Source of the DNA: Nitrososphaerota archaeon
GTDB taxonomy: Archaea; Thermoproteota; Nitrososphaeria; Nitrososphaerales; CADDZS01
Reading direction: 5' to 3'
DNA length: 5,924 bases
NCBI GenBank assembly: GCA_027886785.1
Contig: JAPCJV010000137.1
Span: 1-5,924 of the forward strand
The position numbers and the translations under genes are program-made. The notes under the pieces are model-generated. The model worked only from the letters and a program-made list of their open reading frames with translations, searched no databases and was not told the origin of the DNA. Below, piece after piece: positions 1-5,710 of the stretch (positions are counted from its first letter, which is position 1; each line of letters begins with the position of its first letter).

Positions 1-689
1 ACATAAAGCCGGTTTACAGCTTTAACCTTACCGGCGTGCAGAACGAGCTTGTGGATGCAATGCTCCATCCCATCACGCAATTCCACTTGGAAAACGGATC
101 TGCTGCGCCTACGGGTCTCTTCAACAACACATTCGGGTGCGCTGCTCTGGGGAAAAATGGACAGTGCTCCACGCCCGTTCCTCAGACGGTGCCTATTGTA
201 TACTGGACAGGAGATACCGTTGACCAAGCAATTCTAACACAGATCGCGTCCGTGGTCAACAATGTGAGCGCGACCTACAATATGGGACTCACGGTTTCTG
301 TGGTCCCGCTGCCGCAGGGACTCGAAGCGATTCAAGGCTTTTCTGGACAATTGTACATGTGGGCGACGGCAGGGTATGTCGACTACCCCTGGGTAGCAGA
401 CCCCATGCAGTACATGCTTGCGCCGGGTGGTTTCTGGCCGGGTCCGGATGGGTGGAACCTTACTTCGCTGGGCTCTCTGAACTTGGAGATGAGGCACCAA
501 AGCTCCATCAACAACCTTTCAGGAATCCTCTCGGTAAGCAACCTGATGAACACCATTGCAAACAAAGCAGTCATGTATCTCTGGACTTTCTATCCGAAAA
601 GCTTCCAGGTCGTAACGTCAAACATTCAGGGCTACTATTTCAATCCGGCTCTGTACGGGAATCTGCAGTATTTCCCAGCGCTCTATTGA
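1..689 (+). CDS. Family 5 ABC-transporter substrate-binding protein, C-terminal part (5' truncated by window edge)
   Basis: The frame is open from the first bases, so the GTG at 36 is probably internal and the gene begins outside the window; 228 residues are visible. They match the C-terminal lobe of SBP_bac_5 (DppA/OppA-like) proteins. A strand-helix segment (residues 65-95) is followed by the family-typical aromatic stretch around TAGYVDYPWVADP (122-134), where DppA-like proteins have W-x-aDYpDP. The protein ends in the aromatic tail GYYFNPALYGNLQYFPALY. Such lipoprotein or anchored receptors bind peptides, opines, oligosaccharides or nickel outside the membrane for an ABC permease. No C-terminal membrane helix is present, so any anchor must be N-terminal. 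Cys46 and Cys55 could form a disulfide-closed hairpin. Six N-x-S/T sequons (N8, N31, N41, N87, N152, N171) fit an exported archaeal glycoprotein. The ligand cannot be told from sequence. The family call is firm; the transport partners are not in the window. Confidence 0.85.
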   Translation, partial: IKPVYSFNLTGVQNELVDAMLHPITQFHLENGSAAPTGLFNNTFGCAALGKNGQCSTPVPQTVPIVYWTGDTVDQAILTQIASVVNNVSATYNMGLTVSVVPLPQGLEAIQGFSGQLYMWATAGYVDYPWVADPMQYMLAPGGFWPGPDGWNLTSLGSLNLEMRHQSSINNLSGILSVSNLMNTIANKAVMYLWTFYPKSFQVVTSNIQGYYFNPALYGNLQYFPALY

Positions 690-730
690 AACAAGAAAGT
701 TCGTTCATCGCGCCCGAAATGATGCGGACA

Positions 731-749
731 AGCCCGCTTGCTTAGGGCT
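731..749. terminator. Weak hairpin between convergent genes
   Basis: AGCCC (731-735) pairs with GGGCT (745-749) around a 9-base loop, and the stem spans the stop codon of the minus-strand propeller gene. In the minus-strand direction it is followed about 40 bases later by a pyrimidine-rich stretch (complement of 690-700). It could help end transcription of the converging genes. The stem is short, there is no clean T-run, and chance is a reasonable alternative. Confidence 0.2.
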
Positions 750-2202
750 GGCGTTGCAAGGAACTTTTCTTGCGCACAACGGATCCCACGAGAAGGGTCA
801 CTCCTACGATGAGCACGATAATCGGAATGACGACGTAAGACAATGGGAGAGCCGTTGCGGAGGAAGAAGGGGAAGTCGAGGTGGCACCTCCGCCCAATCC
901 TGCTGAAGAGCTTGTGGAAGTTGCTTGGCTGGGTGCTGCAGAAGCCGTAGTAACCGGAGGCGAAGGGGTACTAAGTGTGGTGGCAGACGAAGTGCTGCTT
1001 GATGAAGAACTGGTGCTCGTCGAACTGGAGGACACCTGAGCTACGCTTTGCAGATATTCCACCACCCGATTATTCTGAGAATCCCCTATCCACAAGTTCC
1101 CCTGAGCATCCACGGCCACCCCTATGGGAACAAAGAGACCTGACGCAGAAGTGGAGGGCAGGGCGCCAGTAAAGTTAGACTGCCCTATTACGTAGCTCGC
1201 ATTTTCTCCCGTAACGAAAGGAGGAGCAAACCCAAGTACACGGTTCTTGCCACTATCGGCGACCCACAGATTCCCGGAGTGGTCGAAGGCAAGGCCCTGC
1301 GGCGCGTAAAAAGCGGAGGAAGAAAAAAATCCGGCGCCACTGCTCACAAAATCAGTGGTTCCCAGCACCAAGCTTGCGCTCTCCCCGGTAGAAAACGGAG
1401 GAGCAAACTTGAGCACTCTCCTGTTGTCTCGATCGGACACCCAGAGATTCCCTGATGAATCAAATGTGATGCCACCTGGATGACCTATGCTGGATTGCGT
1501 CGTCACTGTAAAATTACCGGTAAAGTTTTGTTGCCCTAAAACCAGACTGGCACTCTCTCCATTAGAAAAAGGCGTGTTGAATCTGAGAACCCTGCTGTAG
1601 CCGTTGTCCGCGACCCACAGGTTCCCAGAGGAATCAAAGGCGATTCCGAAGGAATCGTAGAGCGAGGAGGCGTTCGCGAGGTTGGAGCTCGTACTGAAAA
1701 AGTCAGCATACCCGATGACGATACTTGCGTTACCGCCATTCACAAAGGGAGGCTTGAATTCCAGTACTCGATTGTTGCTGGGATCCGTCGCCCAGAGATC
1801 CCCCGACGAATCGAAAGCAACGGCTATGACCACGCACAGACCTGCTGGACCGGAGCGGCATTCATGAGTGGTGAAATCTGGCTGCCCCAGGACGACACTT
1901 GCACTTTCCCCGGTTGTAAGCGGGGCCGCAAACTTCACAACGCGTCCCGACGCATCTGCCGCCCACAGATTTCCTGAGGAATCAAACGCCATCCCCTCGG
2001 GCCCAGAAATACTGGTTTGCGAGACGCTCGTTGTATTGGTCGTAAAGTTCGGCTGTCCAATGACGATGGCAGCGTTCTGCCCATTTTGAAAAGCTCTAAC
2101 GAATGTAAGAGACGATGGGGAAAACAAAAGGAGCATTAAGATTCCAATTGACAGAAAAGTGACCATAACGGGAGTTTTTTTCAATTCAGTTCGGTTCGCC
2201 AA
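742..2202 (-). CDS. Exported six-bladed NHL-repeat beta-propeller with Ser/Thr stalk and C-terminal membrane anchor
   Basis: The product is 486 residues from a TTG start. It opens with a signal peptide: Lys8-Lys9, a hydrophobic core at about 12-33, and a plausible cleavage after V-R-A37. Six repeats of 57-59 residues follow (about 43-387). Each carries a (G)-N-L-W-x-x-D, (N)-R-V-x-x-(F/Y) and A-S-x-V-(L/I)-G-Q signature, which predicts a closed six-bladed propeller. A low-complexity Ser/Thr/Pro stalk (389-450), one membrane helix (about 453-476) and a basic tail (RKK at 477-479) complete a surface-display topology with the propeller outside. Eight sequons lie in the propeller, and Cys115/Cys123 in blade 2 may form a disulfide. 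NHL propellers usually bind ligands or proteins; no catalytic motif is visible, so the role is unknown. TTG-2202 is preferred over the ATG at 2166 because it supplies the basic n-region and sits about 22 bp from a TATA-like box. No Shine-Dalgarno site precedes either start. Confidence 0.88.
   Translation of the reverse strand: MANRTELKKTPVMVTFLSIGILMLLLFSPSSLTFVRAFQNGQNAAIVIGQPNFTTNTTSVSQTSISGPEGMAFDSSGNLWAADASGRVVKFAAPLTTGESASVVLGQPDFTTHECRSGPAGLCVVIAVAFDSSGDLWATDPSNNRVLEFKPPFVNGGNASIVIGYADFFSTSSNLANASSLYDSFGIAFDSSGNLWVADNGYSRVLRFNTPFSNGESASLVLGQQNFTGNFTVTTQSSIGHPGGITFDSSGNLWVSDRDNRRVLKFAPPFSTGESASLVLGTTDFVSSGAGFFSSSAFYAPQGLAFDHSGNLWVADSGKNRVLGFAPPFVTGENASYVIGQSNFTGALPSTSASGLFVPIGVAVDAQGNLWIGDSQNNRVVEYLQSVAQVSSSSTSTSSSSSSTSSATTLSTPSPPVTTASAAPSQATSTSSSAGLGGGATSTSPSSSATALPLSYVVIPIIVLIVGVTLLVGSVVRKKSSLQRQP
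775..846 (-). other. C-terminal transmembrane anchor of the propeller protein
   Basis: This stretch encodes about 24 uninterrupted hydrophobic residues (453-476) followed directly by Arg-Lys-Lys. That is the usual stop-transfer arrangement placing the tail in the cytoplasm and the propeller outside. It follows the Ser/Thr-rich stalk without a break. Confidence 0.8.
853..1038 (-). repeat. Low-complexity Ser/Thr-rich stalk region
   Basis: It encodes residues 389-450 of the propeller protein, made almost entirely of Ser, Thr, Ala, Pro and Gly, including long Ser runs. Such linkers hold archaeal surface domains away from the membrane and through the S-layer, and are often O-glycosylated. The matching DNA is a degenerate repeat of AGC/AGT/ACC-type codons and may vary in length between strains. 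Confidence 0.75.
1042..2076 (-). repeat. Six tandem NHL-type propeller repeats
   Basis: The G-(N/D)-L-W signature recurs at residues 77, 134, 193, 251, 310 and 368, with spacings of 57, 59, 58, 59 and 58. The repeats differ at the DNA level, so this is an old protein-level duplication and not a recent tandem expansion. Six units make one complete beta-propeller. Blade 2 departs most, with G-D-L-W and a Cys pair. Confidence 0.85.
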
Positions 2203-2305
2203 AGTAACGCGTATTCATTTAATATTATTGCGAATTTCTTCCAAGGCGATATCGCGAGAACGTAAACGGATCTGGGCGCTGTTGTTGATGATTCATTGAG
2301 CTCAT
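2203..2305. other. Intergenic spacer with a 10-bp palindrome
   Basis: This 103-bp gap separates the oxidoreductase stop from the propeller start, both on the minus strand. It carries the TATA-like box and, further upstream of it, the perfect palindrome GCGATATCGC at 2246-2255. A site just upstream of a TATA box is where an archaeal activator could bind. No small reading frame or terminator-like T-run was seen. Confidence 0.35.
2219..2231 (-). promoter_or_regulatory. TATA-like box of the propeller gene
   Basis: On the minus strand this reads as an A/T-only block, AATAATATTAAA, centred about 22-26 bp before the TTG start. That spacing fits an archaeal TATA box driving a leaderless or nearly leaderless transcript. 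The gene may therefore have its own promoter even though the oxidoreductase gene lies upstream on the same strand. Confidence 0.45.
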
Positions 2306-3343
2306 TCAGCGAACGGGTACTTCGCGACCCGATGCCATAGATGCATAGCAGGCATCCACTACCCTATTGACGCTCTCTCCAACTGCGCCGTTCGTGAGAG
2401 GTTCGGAACGAGTTTTCACTGAGCGAAGCAAATCTTCGATCATCTTCAATCCCGATTCTTCTTCACTGGAACCGCCCGTTTCGCTGGGGTAGAATTTTAT
2501 CTCGCCCGAAGGTTCCTCTCCGACATATGCCCTAAGATTTTCGCTAGACAGGGAGAAGGATAGGTGCTTGGAGCTTCCATGCACTTTGATGACCACGTCA
2601 CCCCTTTTCCCGGAACTGGGCCGGCAGTAACTGCCGTCGATCAAAGCTATCGATTTGTTCTTGAACTTTAGCATGATTGCAAAGTTATCCTCCGCTTCAT
2701 AGGTAGCGCCATCCAAATTCTCTGCAGACACGGCGAAAACAGAGACAGGATAACTCCCATTGAGCCAGAGGGCAAGATCAATTGCGTGGACCGAGTGTTC
2801 CATCAGAGCTCCTCCCCCCGCTAGCTCTTTTTTCATAAGCCAGGGGGAAAGTTGCTTCACGAGCCCGTTGTCCACTCTATTTTCGGCATCGATGAATCGT
2901 ACTCCACCCAGCTTTCCGGAATCAATGATCCTCTTCGCCGTTCGAGCTTCCATGGTGTACCTTGAGATATAGCCCACCTGGAGGACCACTCTACTCTTTT
3001 TGCATGCATCGATAATTTCTCTAGATTCTCTTGCAGTAACGCCCAATGGCTTATCGCAGAGGACGTGCTTTCCCGCGCGAGCTACTGAAACCGCATATTC
3101 TTTCTTTCGAGAGTTCTCGCTAGTTACGGCTCCGATTTTCACATTAGGATCTTGGAGAAGAGAGTCGAGATCGTCAAAGCGAGGGGTTTGAAATTTCTCG
3201 CAAAACCATTTTGCTCGACTTTCATCTGCATCATAGGCGCCCACGAGAAAAGCTCCTGGAATATTTCGAACCGCATGGGCGACAAACTCACTGTGATGGG
3301 AAGCTACGCCCACGATCCCGAATCCTATTTTGCTATTCTCCAC
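2306..3343 (-). CDS. Gfo/Idh/MocA-family NAD(P)-dependent oxidoreductase
   Basis: The 345-residue product has the normal family length and two-domain order. An N-terminal Rossmann fold (about 5-122) contains G-I-V-G-V-A-S-H-H, a second strand ending in Y-D-A-D (37-40) that favours NAD(H), and the catalytic motif C-D-K-P (96-99; Lys98). The C-terminal alpha/beta domain holds the helix GYISRYTMEARTAKRIIDSG (124-143) and M-E-H-S-V-H-A-I-D-L, with catalytic His186 and Asp189. Family members oxidise or epimerise sugars, inositols, biliverdin-type rings or amino-sugar derivatives; the substrate is not predictable here. The dinucleotide loop is unusual: Ala14 and His17 stand where the common fingerprint has glycines. 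The start is GTG, only four codons after an in-frame stop, so no longer start exists. No Shine-Dalgarno or convincing TATA box was found. It is divergent from a degenerate homologue, which suggests joint function. Confidence 0.88.
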   Translation of the reverse strand: MENSKIGFGIVGVASHHSEFVAHAVRNIPGAFLVGAYDADESRAKWFCEKFQTPRFDDLDSLLQDPNVKIGAVTSENSRKKEYAVSVARAGKHVLCDKPLGVTARESREIIDACKKSRVVLQVGYISRYTMEARTAKRIIDSGKLGGVRFIDAENRVDNGLVKQLSPWLMKKELAGGGALMEHSVHAIDLALWLNGSYPVSVFAVSAENLDGATYEAEDNFAIMLKFKNKSIALIDGSYCRPSSGKRGDVVIKVHGSSKHLSFSLSSENLRAYVGEEPSGEIKFYPSETGGSSEEESGLKMIEDLLRSVKTRSEPLTNGAVGESVNRVVDACYASMASGREVPVR

Positions 3344-3446
3344 TTTTGATGTTCAACTCAGCTTCATGAAAAACCTAGACTTAACTTGTTGTTGCTCTGT
3401 AACATCAATCCCTTAATTAGCGCGACCCTTCGATGACTTGCATCGC
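3344..3446. promoter_or_regulatory. Shared divergent control region
   Basis: This spacer separates two divergently transcribed Gfo/Idh/MocA-type genes. It contains a TATA-like box for the plus-strand gene, the palindrome TTCATGAA (3363-3370) some 20-27 bp before the minus-strand GTG, an inverted pair TGATGTT (3347-3353)/AACATCA (3401-3407), and the inverted repeat CGATG-N5-CATCG (3431-3445). This layout suits coordinated regulation of both genes. Which elements bind a regulator is inference. Confidence 0.4.
3412..3420 (+). promoter_or_regulatory. TATA-like box of the plus-strand block
   Basis: CTTAATTAG is centred 31 bp before the ATG at 3447 and 22 bp before the TTG at 3438. The downstream M20 gene has a similar box 31 bp before its ATG. 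The matching spacing supports leaderless transcripts and the ATG-3447 start. Confidence 0.4.
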
Positions 3447-4313
3447 ATGGAAACTCAGCCGGGCAGAGTTTTGGATCATGAAAAATTTGATGGCGTTGTC
3501 GTCGTGGGAGATCCACAGCTATGTAGTCAGCACGTCAGGGCGTGGAAACTGGCAGGGGTGAATGCATCCACCTCCCGCAAAGCGTCTGTATCAGGCTTGG
3601 GCCCAACAACTTGTTTGGACGTGTGCAGTTCAAATTTTCCAGAAAGAATTCGATTGATAGATAAAGCAATTAGATCGCAAATCAAAGTTGTAACCACGGA
3701 ACCTGTTTCCGACAAAAACGAGACGACGACGCGGCTTCTCGAAAACGGCGTGACAATCCTCGATCCTATGACACATCATCCACTTGTAACCACCGCGTTG
3801 AATTTGCTTGCTGAGGGAAACATAGGTTCTCCCAGAGTGCTAAAACTGGAAGCATTTACCCGCGACAACCGACTGTCTCCTTTTTCGCTCTATGAAGGAC
3901 TTACGCACGGAGTGAGTGCCGTACAATTATTGCTCAAGGGGGCAGCTGCAAAGAAGGTGTATGCAAAAAAGGTGAAGACAGAGTATTCCACTTTCTACGT
4001 TGCGATTTTAAGCTTCAACAACGGAGCAACGTGTCAACTAGTGGCTGGGAACTCCGCCAAGGAAGGGAAACTCGAATTTTCGATCAACGGTCCCGGAGGA
4101 ATGATCGCCTTCAACGAAAGCAAGACTCTCGAGACTCCCTCGGGGATGAAATTGACAGACGCAATGAGTTCGATCACTTCAGTCGAAGTGCTGTTCCGAA
4201 TGTTCTCGGATTTTCTCAATCATAATATCTCAGAGTCCCCGGATTTGAAAAAATATGAAGTTGTGAAAGCGATTGAAGATTCTTCTAGGCGAAATCAAGA
4301 AATTCCGTTGTAA
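3447..4313 (+). CDS. Shortened, degenerate Gfo/Idh/MocA-family homologue lacking the catalytic Lys
   Basis: The protein is 288 residues from ATG-3447; an in-frame TTG at 3438 would add three residues. The fold is recognisable from V-V-V-V-G-D-P-Q (residues 17-24 from ATG), L-D-V-C-S-S-N-F (57-64), K-V-V-T-T-E-P-V-S (80-88), the linker helix ending L-L-A-E-G-N-I-G, and L-T-H-G-V-S-A-V-Q-L. Compared with the intact neighbour, the glycine-rich nucleotide loop is replaced, the second strand-helix unit that holds the ribose-binding acid is largely missing, and D-K-P has become T-E-P, so Glu85 stands for the active-site Lys. In the H-x-x-D-L motif His154 is kept but Asp is Ser. The frame is intact and the conserved core is coherent, so this is a diverged gene and not a pseudogene. 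It may not bind NAD and could be a non-catalytic partner or a re-purposed enzyme. A substrate cannot be assigned. Confidence 0.72.
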   Translation: METQPGRVLDHEKFDGVVVVGDPQLCSQHVRAWKLAGVNASTSRKASVSGLGPTTCLDVCSSNFPERIRLIDKAIRSQIKVVTTEPVSDKNETTTRLLENGVTILDPMTHHPLVTTALNLLAEGNIGSPRVLKLEAFTRDNRLSPFSLYEGLTHGVSAVQLLLKGAAAKKVYAKKVKTEYSTFYVAILSFNNGATCQLVAGNSAKEGKLEFSINGPGGMIAFNESKTLETPSGMKLTDAMSSITSVEVLFRMFSDFLNHNISESPDLKKYEVVKAIEDSSRRNQEIPL

Positions 4314-4360
4314 ATTTTTTGCAGAGATGCACTCTTTTATCTATTCGAGATTTTTAGACC
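4311..4360 (+). terminator. T-rich stretch after the degenerate oxidoreductase gene
   Basis: A run of six T begins two bases after the stop codon (4315-4320), and a second T5 lies at 4351-4355. Archaeal RNA polymerase can stop at such U-tracts without a hairpin. The runs are short and the next gene begins at 4370 on the same strand, so they may give only partial termination. Confidence 0.3.
4335..4343 (+). promoter_or_regulatory. TATA-like box before the M20 amidohydrolase gene
   Basis: TTTTATCTA is centred about 31 bp before ATG-4370. There is no Shine-Dalgarno sequence before that ATG, so a leaderless transcript from this box is plausible alongside read-through from the upstream gene. Confidence 0.4.
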
Positions 4361-4369
4361 TGTTTTCTA

Positions 4370-5620
4370 ATGGTGCTCCAAAAAGATCTTTTAGAATCGA
4401 TCGTCGGCTCGATTGAAGCAAACGAAGAGCTCCTTTTCCAGATAAGCAAATTTATTCACGCTCACCCTGAGCCAAATTATCAAGAATTTTCAAGTTCGAA
4501 ACATCTCGCTTCTGAACTCGTGAAATTGGGTTATGAGGTAGAGTATCCGTACTCTGGGCTCCAAACGGCTTTCAACGCTTCGATCACAGGGGGCCTCGGT
4601 TCAGGATCCACGGTTGCAATCCTTGCCGAATTTGATGCGCTCGCGGTGACAATGCCCGATGGGACTTCGCCCGTCGTTCATGCGTGTGGTCACAACCTCA
4701 ATGCAACCGCCGCGATCGGAGCCGCAATCGCGATGAAGTCCATAATTCAAAAGATTCCGGGGACTGTGCGCATCATAGGTACCCCCGCGGAGGAGGGCGG
4801 TGGAGGAAAAGTAGCTTTGCTTGAAGCCGGGGCCTTCAAGGACGTGGATGCAATATTAATCGTGCACGGAGATCAGAGAGACTGGTACACCGTAGCAAGA
4901 GCTTGCACCGCCTCGGATTTCTTTCGCGTTACTTTTCTTGGAAAGTCGGCTTCCGACGGATATTCCAAGAACTATGTTAACTCCATGGACGCGGTGGCTC
5001 TCTTTTTGCACGCCCTGCTCGTTTTAGATACCCGCCTGACTTCGGACAGTCTCGTCCAAAGACGCCTAGCCTCTGACGCACATGCAATTAATTCCATTCC
5101 GATTAAGTCGGAAGTAGAAGTCCAGATCCGCTCGGGGGATGAAAACTATCTGGAGACGCTGAAGCAATCCGTCATCGCGGCCGCCGAAGGGGCTGCCAAA
5201 TCCGTCGGGGCGATTGCAAAGATAGAACAAACTGGATACAGGTACGAGCGAATAATTGAAAACAGGACCCTGGAGGCGGTAGCTAAATCTAATATCGAAC
5301 AATTAGGGCATCCCTTTACTCAAGATGAGCCGAGTCCGTACCCCTTTGGAACGGATACCGGAAATCTGAGCCATCACATTCCTACGGTGCAATTTCTTAT
5401 TGGAAGGCCCGAGGGATTCAAATTCCATTCCCCGGAAGCTGTTCAACAGAGCATTAGCGCCTCGGCACAAGCCATGATGATCGAAGCTGCAAAGATCTTG
5501 GCTTTAACGGCCGCTTCGCTTCTCCTCTATCCAGAAACCGTGAAAACCGCGCGCAAGGAGCTCGACGGTTACGCTGCTGTAGGCTTTGACGGATTGTACT
5601 CTTGGCATAAGAAGAGCTGA
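4370..5620 (+). CDS. M20D-type metallo-amidohydrolase (AbgB/PM20D2-like)
   Basis: The 416-residue length is normal for the family. These cytoplasmic enzymes hydrolyse amide bonds of N-acyl amino acids or unusual dipeptides using two metal ions. Landmarks in order: H-P-E-P-N-Y-Q-E-F (32-40), A-E-F-D-A-L (86-91), H-A-C-G-H-N-L (104-110; ligands Cys106 and His108), T-P-A-E-E-G-G-G-G (138-146; base Glu141, ligand Glu142), I-V-H-G-D (164-168; ligand His166), a lid/dimerisation domain (about 180-295), D-T-G-N-L-S-H-H-I-P (329-338), and F-H-S-P (352-355; ligand His353). A-C-G-H-N-L, G-T-P-A-E-E-G-G-G-G and N-L-S-H place it nearer AbgB/PM20D2 than carboxypeptidases. The lid motif usually written G-K-x-x-H-A reads G-K-S-A-S-D (191-196), so the cross-dimer catalytic His is Ser195. 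The substrate is unknown. It follows the degenerate oxidoreductase gene by 56 bp, perhaps as one unit. Confidence 0.88.
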   Translation: MVLQKDLLESIVGSIEANEELLFQISKFIHAHPEPNYQEFSSSKHLASELVKLGYEVEYPYSGLQTAFNASITGGLGSGSTVAILAEFDALAVTMPDGTSPVVHACGHNLNATAAIGAAIAMKSIIQKIPGTVRIIGTPAEEGGGGKVALLEAGAFKDVDAILIVHGDQRDWYTVARACTASDFFRVTFLGKSASDGYSKNYVNSMDAVALFLHALLVLDTRLTSDSLVQRRLASDAHAINSIPIKSEVEVQIRSGDENYLETLKQSVIAAAEGAAKSVGAIAKIEQTGYRYERIIENRTLEAVAKSNIEQLGHPFTQDEPSPYPFGTDTGNLSHHIPTVQFLIGRPEGFKFHSPEAVQQSISASAQAMMIEAAKILALTAASLLLYPETVKTARKELDGYAAVGFDGLYSWHKKS

Positions 5621-5710
5621 GGAAACAGCCGCCGGGTGCGCAAGTCCGAAATCTATCATCCTTAGCCGAAAAAAAGTAATTCCCGTACCTCGTAATCCCT
5701 TTCATTTAGG
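5621..5710. other. Intergenic spacer after the amidohydrolase gene
   Basis: The 90-bp gap has no gene that can be supported. An A-rich box preceded by CCGAAA (about 5667-5680) resembles a BRE/TATA pair and lies 30-40 bp before GTG-5711. No terminator hairpin with a T-run follows the M20 stop. A minus-strand frame crossing this spacer overlaps the M20 gene and shows no family features. Confidence 0.3.

Noticed and set aside
359..745. Plus-strand 128-codon frame overlapping the binding-protein gene and reaching the propeller stop.
   Set aside because: It is an out-of-frame shadow; the overlapping frame has clear family 5 features while this one has none.
900..1045. Simple-sequence DNA that could be a CRISPR-like or tandem repeat array.
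   Set aside because: It is the codon-level trace of the Ser/Thr-rich stalk in the propeller protein; there is no regular repeat-spacer pattern.
3447..4313. Reading the degenerate oxidoreductase gene as a pseudogene.
   Set aside because: The frame is unbroken over 288 codons, has a plausible start and promoter, and keeps a coherent C-terminal domain with the conserved His; selective loss of specific residues fits functional divergence better.
5454..5705. Minus-strand 83-codon frame overlapping the end of the M20 gene and the following spacer.
   Set aside because: It lies antisense to the well-supported M20 C-terminus, is rich in Arg and Ser in the manner of a shadow frame, and shows no domain, signal or promoter.
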